From positions 496,001 through 560,000 of the forward strand of contig CBDFLL010000004.1 in the NCBI GenBank assembly GCA_965249205.1: a stretch of DNA of 64,000 nt, written 5' to 3'. Numbering within the stretch: the stretch's first letter is position 1; each line of letters starts with the position of its first letter. Position numbers and translations under genes: made by a program. Below the pieces are notes generated by a model that searched no databases, was not told the DNA's origin, and saw nothing but the letters and a program-made list of their open reading frames with translations. The stretch is from JAQBVV01 sp965249205 (lineage in GTDB: Bacteria > Acidobacteriota > Vicinamibacteria > Vicinamibacterales > UBA2999). Below, piece after piece: positions 37,176-44,391 of this stretch.

Positions 37176-38006
37176 GTGGAAAGTTTCTACGACATGCTGG
37201 GCGTCGCCCCAACGGCGTCGGCCGACGAGATCAAGCGCGCGTTTCGACGCGAGATTTCGAAGTACCACCCCGATAAGGTCCAGCACCTGGGCCAGGAGTT
37301 CCAGGCCATTGCTGCCGCCAAGGCGGCCAGCCTAACGGCTGCCCACAGAACCCTCAGCGATGAGACCAGGCGCACTGCGTACGACGCCCAACTGAGCGCG
37401 GCCGCTGTCGCACCGTCGCCACAGACCCCGTCACAGGCGTCCGCCGCCGCCGAGGATCCCCCAGCAAGACCTGAGCCTCGGGCGCGAGCGGCCGAAGAGG
37501 CGTCGTCATCCACGCCGACACCCTCCGCTCGGCCGTCCGTCGCGTCGTCGGGGCGGGTCGGCGCGAGCAACCTGGTGCGAAAGGCGGCGGTGATGCGCTT
37601 CCGTGCGGCAGCGAATCAGGAATTCGGCCAGTGCGAGGAAGGGCCGGTTCGCGGCTTCGACGTCGCCATTCAGCCTCCCAAGGCGGGTTTCTTCAGCCGC
37701 ACGCGCCCCCCTCGGATTCTTGGCCGCTTCGTTGAGACCGTCGATGCCGTGACGCTGCGCGAGAGTTGGGCGCTGGCGGCCCGGGCGGAGATGGACGAGC
37801 AACGCGATCTCTGCGTCTTTCTCATGGGCCCGGTGGTGGCGCCGGTGGGGGACCTGGGACGGGCCATTGCCGAGCAGCGGCGCACGGCGAGGCCGTCAGG
37901 CATGCTCACCATGGTGCCGGTGAACACGAACTCCTGGTCCGCCCACGTGCCGAATGACGCGCCACCTGTAGCCAGGGCGTTGCTTTCTCGGCTGCAGTCG
38001 GGCTGA
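37176..38006 (+). CDS. J-domain (DnaJ-like) protein
   Basis: 276 residues. The J domain is residues 1-~70 with SFYDMLGVAPTASADEIKRAF and the HPD tripeptide at 31-33 that stimulates DnaK. It is followed by a Pro/Ala/Ser-rich linker (residues ~75-130) and a ~140-residue C-terminal domain with FDVAIQPPKAGFFSRTRPP and LCVFLMGPVV that I do not recognise. There is no G/F or zinc-finger region, so it is a type III J protein. GTG 37176. It lies 50 nt after the PilB-type gene and may be co-expressed with it; partnership with that ATPase is speculation. Confidence 0.82.
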   Translation: MESFYDMLGVAPTASADEIKRAFRREISKYHPDKVQHLGQEFQAIAAAKAASLTAAHRTLSDETRRTAYDAQLSAAAVAPSPQTPSQASAAAEDPPARPEPRARAAEEASSSTPTPSARPSVASSGRVGASNLVRKAAVMRFRAAANQEFGQCEEGPVRGFDVAIQPPKAGFFSRTRPPRILGRFVETVDAVTLRESWALAARAEMDEQRDLCVFLMGPVVAPVGDLGRAIAEQRRTARPSGMLTMVPVNTNSWSAHVPNDAPPVARALLSRLQSG

Positions 38007-38048
38007 TCTAAGGGCTCGGGTCGGAATAGAACTGCCACCATGACCACC

Positions 38049-38115
38049 GATGCATCCCGCCTGGCTGCGTTGCTCGTCGCTTGCATGCGCCCGGCATGCG
38101 CGTTCCTCGCGCCTT
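38049..38115. repeat. Family-2 repeat copy 1
   Basis: A 67-nt segment starting GATGCATCCCGCCTGGCTGC and containing the palindrome CATGCGCCCGGCATG. It is closely matched by 40562-40627 inside the MITE. It occupies part of the 166-nt gap before the ABC ATPase gene. No coding potential. Confidence 0.6.
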
Positions 38116-38172
38116 GCCGGGTGGGCGCCTCGACGCCCAAGCTGACAGTCCTATTCCGGCCCGAACCCTAAC

Positions 38173-38859
38173 ATGCCCCTCATCGAGACCCACGACCTGT
38201 GGAAGACGTACACGATGGGTGCCGAGGAGGTCCACGCTCTGCGCGGCGTGTCGGTCGATATTGAGCGCGGTGAATACGTCGCCGTCATGGGCCCTTCAGG
38301 TTCAGGAAAATCGACGCTCATGAATCTTATTGGGTGCCTGGACTCGCCGACAAAAGGCAGCTACCTGTTGAACGGCAAGCGCGTCAGCGACATGAACGAC
38401 AACGAGTTGGCCCGGATTCGGAACGAGGAGGTCGGTTTCGTCTTCCAGACGTTCAATCTGCTTCCCCGGGCTTCCGCGTTACACAACGTGGAACTTCCTC
38501 TCGTGTACGCCGGAGTGGGCTCCAGCGAACGGGAGAACCGCGCCCGCGAGGCGATCGAGAAGGTTGATCTGTTGGATCGCATGACGCACCGACCGAACGA
38601 GCTGTCGGGTGGCCAGCGCCAGCGCGTCGCGGTTGCGCGCGCCCTTGTCAACAATCCATCGCTGCTCCTGGCTGATGAACCGACCGGCAACCTCGATTCG
38701 AAAACAGGCGCGGAGATCATGGCGCTGTTTGCGCGCCTCCATCGGGCCGGGAACACGATCATGCTCGTCACCCACGAGGCGGAAGTCGCGGCCTTTGCAC
38801 ACCGCGTCCTTCAGCTGAAAGACGGCGAGCTGGAGAAAGACGTCAGGCGTACGGCCTGA
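38173..38859 (+). CDS. ABC transporter ATP-binding protein (LolD/MacB type)
   Basis: 228 residues. It has Walker A GPSGSGKST (40-48), LFNLLPRASALHNVELPLVYAG-like QTFNLLPRAS and HNVELPLVYAG, the signature LSGGQRQRVAVARAL, Walker B LLLADEPTGNLD and the H-loop MLVTHE. The EPTGNLD and early MGAEEVHALRGVS resemble MacB/LolD-type ATPases, which pair with FtsX-like permeases for lipoproteins, peptides or macrolides. No permease or periplasmic adaptor gene is adjacent, so the partner is elsewhere. ATG 38173. Confidence 0.9.
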   Translation: MPLIETHDLWKTYTMGAEEVHALRGVSVDIERGEYVAVMGPSGSGKSTLMNLIGCLDSPTKGSYLLNGKRVSDMNDNELARIRNEEVGFVFQTFNLLPRASALHNVELPLVYAGVGSSERENRAREAIEKVDLLDRMTHRPNELSGGQRQRVAVARALVNNPSLLLADEPTGNLDSKTGAEIMALFARLHRAGNTIMLVTHEAEVAAFAHRVLQLKDGELEKDVRRTA

Positions 38860-38910
38860 TGCGACCGGTGGGCGGGATGCACGGCACGCAGGATCTCCGG
38901 GTGGACCGTC

Positions 38911-38938
38911 CTAGCGCGGATTTCATTTGTACCTAGTA
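38911..38938. repeat. Family-1 MITE copy D, left part
   Basis: CTAGCGCGGATTTCATTTG followed by TACCTAGTA is the left end of a family-1 element (in the reverse orientation relative to copies C and E). It stops at the TA that borders the IS630-type element. The rest of copy D resumes at 40752. Confidence 0.75.
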
Positions 38939-40400
38939 CCTCGTCGCAGTGGTTCTGACCGGTTCACGCGGCGGCCTTCGCGCGCCTGGCGGGCTGCGGA
39001 TACACGCGGCCCATCTTCGTGCGGGCCCGGTCGACGGTGAACAACCAGTTGATGCCCGCCTGCTCGGCATTGCGCCGCTGCTCCCAGGCAGCGACCTCGG
39101 TGACAAGCGTGGCCTTGTCCGGGATACGCCGATCGAGGCATTGCTGGACCATCACCCCGATCTCGATCTCGACCATGTTGAGCCAGCTGGCGTGTTTCGG
39201 CGTGTAGTGGAAGTCGAGCCGCGTAAGGATCCGTCGGGCCTCAGCGGGTGCGAAGGTCTGATAAAGCGCGGCCGCGGAATGGGTCGACAAGTTGTCCAGC
39301 ACCACCTGGATTCGCTCGGCCTCCGGGTAATGCTCGTCCACGAGATCGCGCATGCACTCGGCAAAGTCGACGCACGTCCGGTGGTCAGTGACCTTGGCGT
39401 GGCGCCAGGGGCGGTGCACGTCCACAAACAGGAACACGTTCGCGGTGCCGTTGCGCACGTACTCATAGTCGACCCGTCTGGGCTTCCCCGGCTCGGCCCG
39501 GATGGGGACACGCGCGTCCCCGATTAGTTGTCGGGGCGTTTCATCGAAGCAGACCACCGGTCGCCGGGGGGTCGGCGCCTCGGCGTAGAGTGCGAGGACG
39601 TCTTCCATGCGCGCCACGTACTCGGCGTTGACCGTCGGAATGCACCACCTCTTCTCCCGCCACGGCTTCAGTTTCATGTCGGCCAGCCGGCGTCCCACCG
39701 TGGCGCTCGACAGGGTCTCGTGCGTGGTGAGGCGGACCAATGCGCCGGCCAGCAACTCCAGCGTCCAGTGCGCCCGGCCGGCCGGGGGCGCGGAGCAGGC
39801 CACCGCGACCAGGCGGGCTTCATCGCCGGCGCTGAGCTTCCGCGGTGCACCGGGCCGGGCCGTTTCGATGAGCGCGCGCGTCAAGCCGTCTTCGACGAAA
39901 TGCTGCTTGGTCCGATACACCGTCGAGGTGCCGACCCCGATGTCTGCCGCAATCCGTTCGTCGGGGACCTGGGCGTCGGCGGCGAGGAGAATCTGTGCCC
40001 GTTTGATCTGGCGCGCGGCCCGGGTGCCGCCGCGGGTCAGCGCCTGCAGGTGGTGCCCTTCTTCGAGCGTCAGCGTCACGCGATAGCGTATGTTCATGGA
40101 TATCTTGGATCACACTGCCGATCCCGTGTCCAGTCGTCCGGCCCCACACTTCACGGCGAAGCAAGGCCAGTATCTGGCCTTCATCCACACCTACGCGTTA
40201 CTCCACCGGGAGCCGCCGGCCGAAGTCGACTTCCAACGGTTCTTTCAGGTCACTCCCCCCACGGTCCACGGCATGATCGTCGCGCTGGAGCGGCGCGGGC
40301 TTATCAGCCGCGTCCCACGGCAGCCCCGGACGATCAGGCTGTTACTGGCGGCAGATGAGCTACCCCCCCTCCAACCGATCAAAATCACTGAGACGGGGTA
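38937..40400 (-). mobile_element. IS630-family insertion sequence
   Basis: 1464 nt including the TA dinucleotides at both ends (38937-38938 and 40399-40400), consistent with TA target duplication. Imperfect terminal inverted repeats of about 28 nt can be aligned: TACCTCGTCGCAGTGGTTCT on the left and, as reverse complement, TACCCCGTCTCAGTGATTTT on the right; both go on to TGA(C/T)CGGTT, giving 23 of 28 matches. It contains a minus-strand transposase and a short plus-strand wHTH gene. It has inserted into a family-1 MITE. Confidence 0.85.
38964..40097 (-). CDS. IS630-family transposase
   Basis: 377 residues. The N-terminal ~130 residues are an HTH array (QIKRAQILLAADAQ, ADIGVGTSTVYRTKQ). The DDE catalytic region has VCFDETPRQLIGD, VVLDNLSTHSAAAL and KHASWLNMVEIEIGVM; by my count about 41 residues separate the second Asp and the Glu. 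The C-terminus ends RAKAAA. The length is full for the family. The stop is at 38964, just inside the left inverted repeat. The start codon ATG (40097-40095) lies in the palindrome CATG, which is also the second start codon of the divergent wHTH gene. Confidence 0.93.
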   Translation of the reverse strand: MNIRYRVTLTLEEGHHLQALTRGGTRAARQIKRAQILLAADAQVPDERIAADIGVGTSTVYRTKQHFVEDGLTRALIETARPGAPRKLSAGDEARLVAVACSAPPAGRAHWTLELLAGALVRLTTHETLSSATVGRRLADMKLKPWREKRWCIPTVNAEYVARMEDVLALYAEAPTPRRPVVCFDETPRQLIGDARVPIRAEPGKPRRVDYEYVRNGTANVFLFVDVHRPWRHAKVTDHRTCVDFAECMRDLVDEHYPEAERIQVVLDNLSTHSAAALYQTFAPAEARRILTRLDFHYTPKHASWLNMVEIEIGVMVQQCLDRRIPDKATLVTEVAAWEQRRNAEQAGINWLFTVDRARTKMGRVYPQPARRAKAAA

Positions 40401-40404
40401 CTAG
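40090..40404 (+). CDS. LexA-like winged-helix protein encoded by the IS630 element
   Basis: 104 residues (98 if started at ATG 40096). A helix-turn-helix resembling the LexA N-terminal DNA-binding domain is visible: FTAKQGQYLAFIHTYALLHR, then FFQVTPPTVHGMIVALERRGLI and RQPRTIRLLL. Its 5' end overlaps the transposase start on the opposite strand, so the two genes share a regulatory point; a role as IS repressor is plausible. The last codons lie in the right inverted repeat, and the TAG stop at 40402-40404 is outside the IS, provided by the adjoining MITE. Confidence 0.7.
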   Translation: MFMDILDHTADPVSSRPAPHFTAKQGQYLAFIHTYALLHREPPAEVDFQRFFQVTPPTVHGMIVALERRGLISRVPRQPRTIRLLLAADELPPLQPIKITETGY

Positions 40405-40424
40405 TGGTCTGGTTGCGAATCAGC

Positions 40425-40473
40425 TAGCGCGTTTTCGGCTCCGGTCTACTATGAAGAACTCGAAAACGCGTTA
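40425..40473. repeat. Hairpin element 1 inside the MITE
   Basis: 49 nt with inverted ends TAGCGCGTTTTCG and CGAAAACGCGTTA around a short core. The end sequence is analogous to, but different from, the family-1 end TAGCGCGGATTTCA. Confidence 0.65.
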
Positions 40474-40487
40474 GGCATTCGGCCGGC

Positions 40488-40562
40488 TAGAGCGCTTTTC
40501 ATGACCGTGTGGCGTCTGAGTAGACGCAATGCCAAAACACAAGGCTATTCGAAAAGCGCTCG
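40488..40562. repeat. Hairpin element 2 inside the MITE
   Basis: 75 nt with inverted ends TAGAGCGCTTTTC and GAAAAGCGCTCGA. The core includes the small inverted repeat GTCT...AGAC (GTCTGAGTAGAC). Confidence 0.65.
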
Positions 40563-40627
40563 ATGCCTCCCGTCTGGCGGCGTTGCTCCTCGGTCACATG
40601 CGCCCGGCATACTCCCTCGTCGCGCCT
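40562..40627. repeat. Family-2 repeat copy 2
   Basis: GATGCCTCCCGTCTGGCGGC through CATGCGCCCGGCAT to CGCGCCT matches 38049-38115 at most positions. It fills the space between hairpin elements 2 and 3. Confidence 0.6.
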
Positions 40628-40694
40628 GGCGCGGATTTCACGAGCGCGTGGCTCTCGAATAGCCGCAGTCCATGACAGGTGAAATCCGCGCTGG
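40627..40694. repeat. Family-1 deletion derivative inside the MITE (hairpin 3)
   Basis: 68 nt with family-1 ends GGCGCGGATTTCACG and GGTGAAATCCGCGCTG. It keeps the left ~45 nt of family 1 (including GAGCGCGTGGCTC) and the right end, and lacks the CGTAGATC core. It is best explained as an internal deletion of a full copy. Confidence 0.7.
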
Positions 40695-40751
40695 CCAACC
40701 GGGCGCCTCACAGCCCTCGGTGCACAAGCCAATTCGCAACCAGACCACTAG

Positions 40752-40855
40752 TACTCGGTCGTGGTACTCCTGCGGGTAGGGGGGACTGATGGCTGCGTAC
40801 TCCCTTGGATCTACGGACGCGGGTACTAATTGCGATTTGTCTGAATCTGCGCTAG
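40752..40855. repeat. Family-1 MITE copy D, right part
   Basis: Continues copy D after the two insertions: TACTCGGTCGTGGTACTCCT, then ACTGATGGCTGCGTACTCCC, GATCTACGGACGCGGGTACT and a decayed end CTGAATCTGCGCTAG. The terminal CTA (40852-40854) is the stop codon of the minus-strand OppF-like gene. Confidence 0.75.
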
Positions 40856-41769
40856 ACAGCCGCCACGTGTGCCGAGCCCACCTCTCTGAGTGGTGCCTCC
40901 CGATCGAACGCAGAGGCGTTGAACGGAATTCGCTGCCGAGTCGCATCAGGGTCCAGCACCGGCACCGCGCTGAGCAGCGCGCGGGTGTACGGATGCGCAG
41001 GATTGGAGAACAGCGACGGCGTGTCGGCTATCTCGACGATCTTCCCCAGGTACATCACCGCCACTCGGCTGCAGAGGTGTTCCACCAGTCGCAAGTCGTG
41101 TGCAACAAAGAGGTAGGTGAGCTTCAGTCGTGCCTGCAGCTCCCGCAGGAGCCCGACGACCTGAGCTTGGACGGACACGTCGAGCGCTGATACCGGCTCG
41201 TCGGCGATAATCAGGGCAGGATTGAGCGCGAGTGCGCGAGCGATGCCGATCCGTTGGCGCTGCCCCCCGCTGAATTCATGAGGGTACCGTGTCAGGTGAT
41301 CCGGGTCGAGGCCGACGAGATCGAACAGCTCGGCGACGCGTCTCCGTCGCTCTGCCGCCGACCCGAGTTGGTGGATGAGTAGCGGCTCCTCCACGATGTC
41401 CCCAGCCGGCATCCGCGGATTCAATGACGAATAGGGGTCCTGGAAGACGATCTGCATGTCGCGTCGCGCTTGGCGCATACGCGGCCGTGAGAACTGCCCG
41501 ATGTGTTCACCGCGAAAGAGCACATCGCCAGACGACGGTTCGAGCAGTCGCAGGATGCACCGCCCCAGCGTCGTCTTTCCGCTCCCGGACTCGCCGACGA
41601 GGCCAAACGTTTCGCCTTCCCCGATCGTAAAGGTCACGTCGTCAACCGCCTTGATGACCGACGGCGCGCGCCAAAGCCTGTGCTGGCGGACAAAGTGTTT
41701 GACGAGATGGCGCACATCGAGGAGGGGAGACGCTCGGCCCGCGTAGGTGGATCCAGGGATCTGGCTCAT
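40852..41769 (-). CDS. Opp/Dpp-type ABC ATPase (OppF/DppF-like)
   Basis: 305 residues. It has Walker A GESGSGKTTLG, VFQDPYSSLNPRM typical of OppF/DppF, signature FSGGQRQRIGIARAL, Walker B LIIADEPVSALD and a C-terminal HPYTRALLSAVPVLDP of the oligopeptide/dipeptide type (oligo_HPY). It should energise peptide or related solute uptake with its partner OppD-like ATPase. It overlaps that gene by 4 nt (ATGA) and is the third gene of an operon. No permease or binding protein gene is adjacent. Its TAG stop lies at the end of a family-1 MITE. Confidence 0.92.
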   Translation of the reverse strand: MSQIPGSTYAGRASPLLDVRHLVKHFVRQHRLWRAPSVIKAVDDVTFTIGEGETFGLVGESGSGKTTLGRCILRLLEPSSGDVLFRGEHIGQFSRPRMRQARRDMQIVFQDPYSSLNPRMPAGDIVEEPLLIHQLGSAAERRRRVAELFDLVGLDPDHLTRYPHEFSGGQRQRIGIARALALNPALIIADEPVSALDVSVQAQVVGLLRELQARLKLTYLFVAHDLRLVEHLCSRVAVMYLGKIVEIADTPSLFSNPAHPYTRALLSAVPVLDPDATRQRIPFNASAFDREAPLREVGSAHVAAV

Positions 41770-42566
41770 CGTGCTGGCCGCCCGACGCCCGCGCTGGGGA
41801 TCGCTGCGAGCAGGTTACGCGTGTAGTCGTGCGCCGGTGCCCGCAGAATCTGTCTCACTGGACCCTGCTCCACGATCGCTCCCTGGTACATGACCGCGAC
41901 CCGATCCGCCATTTCGGCGACCACGCCGAAGTCGTGGGTGATCAGGAGTAGCGCAAGGCTGTACTTCGCGCGCAGTTCGCGCAGCAGATCGAGTACCTGG
42001 GCCTGGATGGTCACGTCGAGTGCCGTTGTCGGTTCGTCCGCGACGAGCAGCGCGGGACGGCACGCCAGCGCAATGGCGACCAGGACCCGTTGGCGCATTC
42101 CGCCGGACAACTGATGTGGATAGTCGCGGGCACGGCGCTCGGCATCCGGGATGTGCACTGCGTGCAGAAGGTCGACGGCCTGTTCCCGCGCCCCGGTCCG
42201 GCCGTGGACCGTCAGGGCTTCGGCGATCTGATCCCCGATGCGCATCACAGGATTGAGCGCGGTCGCCGGCTCCTGAAAGATGAGTGAGATGCGGGCGCCG
42301 CGGATCTGGCGCATATCGCGTTCCGGCAGCGTCAGCAGATCACGGCCTTCGAACATGACGCGGCCACCGGCGACCCGGCCCGGAGCCTCGAGCAGCCTGA
42401 GAATCGCGAGCGCCGTCACCGATTTGCCGCTGCCAGACTCACCGACCAGACCGAGTGTCTCGGCCGGAGCGATCTGGAAGCTCACACGGTCCACCGCCGT
42501 GACGGTCCTAGCCGCGCCCTCGAACACCACCCGAAGATCCTGGACGTCCAGGAGCGGGTCAACCAT
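41766..42566 (-). CDS. Opp/Dpp-type ABC ATPase (OppD/DppD-like)
   Basis: 266 residues. Motifs are Walker A GESGSGKSV, ISLIFQEPATALNPVMRIG, the signature LSGGMRQRVLVAIAL, Walker B LLVADEPTTALD and a C-terminal APAHDYTRNLLAAIP. It is shorter at the C-terminus than many OppD proteins (about 320 residues) but keeps all ATPase motifs. It starts at ATG 42566, whose A overlaps the TAA stop of the upstream mutase gene, so translation is coupled. Its partner is the OppF-like gene downstream. Confidence 0.92.
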   Translation of the reverse strand: MVDPLLDVQDLRVVFEGAARTVTAVDRVSFQIAPAETLGLVGESGSGKSVTALAILRLLEAPGRVAGGRVMFEGRDLLTLPERDMRQIRGARISLIFQEPATALNPVMRIGDQIAEALTVHGRTGAREQAVDLLHAVHIPDAERRARDYPHQLSGGMRQRVLVAIALACRPALLVADEPTTALDVTIQAQVLDLLRELRAKYSLALLLITHDFGVVAEMADRVAVMYQGAIVEQGPVRQILRAPAHDYTRNLLAAIPSAGVGRPAR

Positions 42567-44146
42567 TACGATGCGGAGACGCCCTCATACTCCCCGAAGA
42601 CGAGCCGAAGGGCGTCAGCAACCTCGCCAAGTGTGGCGCGAGCCTCCACGGCGGCGATGATGGGAGGTACGAGATTCGAGCCGCCCTGCGCGGCCTGCCC
42701 GACGCGGGCGAGCGCCTCGCGCCATTCCCGCTGGCTTCGTCCAGCGCGCGCGGCGCGTACCCGCTCAATCTGCTGGCCCTCCAATTCCGGGTCCAGGCGG
42801 AAGGCGCTGCCGCTGTTGTCGGTTTCGCTGTCATCCTCTCGGATGAACCGATTCACGCCGACGACCACGGTTTCTCCCGCGTCGACAGCCTGCTGCGCCT
42901 CGTACGCGGCATCCTGGATCTGCTGCTGGATGTAGCCAGTCTCGATCGCGGCCAGCGCTCCGCCGGCGTCGTCGATCCGCGCAAGCACCTCCGTTGCCTC
43001 AGTCTCGATGCGATTGGTCAACGACTCGATGGCGTACGCCCCGGCCAGTGGGTCCGCGGTGTTTGCGACGCCGCTCTCGTGGAGCAGAATTTGCTGCGTG
43101 CGGAGCGCGATCATGGCGCTCTCCTCAGTCGGCAGCGCGAGCGCTTCATCACGGCCGTTGCAGTGCAACGATTGGGTGCCGCCCAGGACGGCCGCCAGTG
43201 CCTGCAGCCCGACGCGCACGATGTTGTTGTCGGGTTGCTGTGCCGTCAGCGTGCTCCCCGCCGTCTGCGTGTGGAATCGAAACTGCTGCGCCCGCGGGTG
43301 GGTCGCGCCGAAGGTATCGCGCATAATGCGCGCCCACATACGGCGCGCTGCCCGGAACTTGGCAATCTCCTCGAGAAAATTGTTGTGAGCGTTGAAGAAA
43401 AACGAGATTCGCTGGCCTACCCTGTTGACGTCGAGACCAGCGTCGACTGCGGCCCGCACGTATGTGCAGGCATGGGCCAGCGTAAAAGCGACCTCTTGGA
43501 CGGCGGTCGCGCCTGCTTCGCGGATATGGTAGCCACTGATCGAAATCGAATTCCATTGCGGCATTTCGGCGGCGCAGAACGCCATGAGGTCAGTGACGAT
43601 GCGCAACGATGGTCTGGGCGGATAGATGTACGTGCCCCGCGCCACGTACTCCTTCAGGACGTCGTTCTGGAGGGTGCCGGAGAGGCTCGACAGAGCGGCA
43701 CCCTGTCGCTTTGCCACTGCCGCGTACAAGGCGAGGAGAATGATGGCCGTGGCGTTGATGGTCATCGACGTGGAGACGCGCTCCATGGGAATCTCGTCGA
43801 AAAGCACCGCCATGTCTTCGATCGAATCGATCGCGACGCCCACTCGGCCGACCTCGCCTGCGGCCAGGGCATGATCAGAGTCGTACCCGATCTGGGTGGG
43901 GAGGTCGAACGCGACGCTCAACCCGGTCACGCCCTGCGCGAGCAAGTAGCGGAAGCGCTTGTTGGACTCGGCGGCAGTGGCGAATCCCGAATACTGGCGC
44001 ATGGTCCATGCGCGACCGCGGTACATGTCATCCCTGACGCCCCGCGTGAAGGGCCAGGCGCCCGGAGACCCGATGTCGCGCGCGACGTCGGCGTCAGCGA
44101 GGTCTTGCGGCACCATGAAGGTGCGCGGTCCGGTGGGCGTGGGCAT
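42566..44146 (-). CDS. Methylmalonyl-CoA mutase-type acyl-CoA mutase, large subunit
   Basis: 526 residues with ATG 44146. It is the catalytic TIM-barrel part of B12-dependent acyl-CoA mutases: RGVRDDMYRGRAWTMRQYSGF, GLSVAFDLPTQIGYDSDH, STSMTINATA, ISISGYHIREAGATAVQE, RTQTAGSTLTAQQP-like HTQTAGSTLTAQQPDNN and LGGTQSLHCNGRDEALALP. The B12-binding domain (usual DxHxxG) is absent, so a separate small subunit is needed; none is in this window. The type (methylmalonyl, isobutyryl or other) is unclear. The operon with two peptide-type ABC ATPases is unusual. The frame is open to 44233 but that segment is atypical. Confidence 0.92.
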   Translation of the reverse strand: MPTPTGPRTFMVPQDLADADVARDIGSPGAWPFTRGVRDDMYRGRAWTMRQYSGFATAAESNKRFRYLLAQGVTGLSVAFDLPTQIGYDSDHALAAGEVGRVGVAIDSIEDMAVLFDEIPMERVSTSMTINATAIILLALYAAVAKRQGAALSSLSGTLQNDVLKEYVARGTYIYPPRPSLRIVTDLMAFCAAEMPQWNSISISGYHIREAGATAVQEVAFTLAHACTYVRAAVDAGLDVNRVGQRISFFFNAHNNFLEEIAKFRAARRMWARIMRDTFGATHPRAQQFRFHTQTAGSTLTAQQPDNNIVRVGLQALAAVLGGTQSLHCNGRDEALALPTEESAMIALRTQQILLHESGVANTADPLAGAYAIESLTNRIETEATEVLARIDDAGGALAAIETGYIQQQIQDAAYEAQQAVDAGETVVVGVNRFIREDDSETDNSGSAFRLDPELEGQQIERVRAARAGRSQREWREALARVGQAAQGGSNLVPPIIAAVEARATLGEVADALRLVFGEYEGVSAS

Positions 44147-44226
44147 CAGCGTCGAGATCTTACTTCGTTGGGGCCGCCTACATTCGTGCTCGTCGCGACC
44201 CGAAGGCGCCGGATTCCACCAGTTTG

Positions 44227-44256
44227 TTGACACTTTACCGACAGGGACCCTACAAT
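44227..44256 (+). promoter_or_regulatory. Sigma70-type promoter for the gene at 44392
   Basis: TTGACA at 44227-44232 and TACAAT at 44251-44256, spacer 18 nt. It is a near-consensus match. It would give a leader of about 130 nt. Confidence 0.65.
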
Positions 44257-44391
44257 GCCAGCAGTCTTCCTAAGGGCTAAACCCCTGTGAATGAAACCTT
44301 TGGCGCCCGATCCCTGCCCGATCTCCCCGATCTCGCAGATTCGGATCGGGAGACGCCCCGCATGCCAGTGGCGGGATGAGGAGGAGCAGGA

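Larger units (their letters stand above)
40401..40751. mobile_element. 351-nt MITE with 20-nt perfect inverted ends and TA duplication
   Basis: Starts CTAGTGGTCTGGTTGCGAAT at 40401 and ends with the exact reverse complement at 40732-40751. It is bordered by TA at 40399-40400 and 40752-40753. It has no credible gene. The interior is built of at least three smaller hairpin elements (40425-40473, 40488-40562, 40627-40694) and a family-2 repeat (40562-40627). It sits at the right TA of the IS630 element, so it inserted after or together with it. Confidence 0.8.

Noticed and set aside
38937..40400. IS630 transposase as the mobiliser of family-1 MITEs
   Set aside because: The IS ends (TACCTCGTC...) do not match the MITE ends (TAGCGCGGATTTCA); only the TA target is shared, so a different transposase is needed.
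40638..40946. Open frames across the MITE and its flank
   Set aside because: They cross element borders and have no protein-like character.
44147..44391. Cobalamin riboswitch upstream of the B12-dependent mutase
   Set aside because: No B12-box or expected paired elements were visible on the minus strand.
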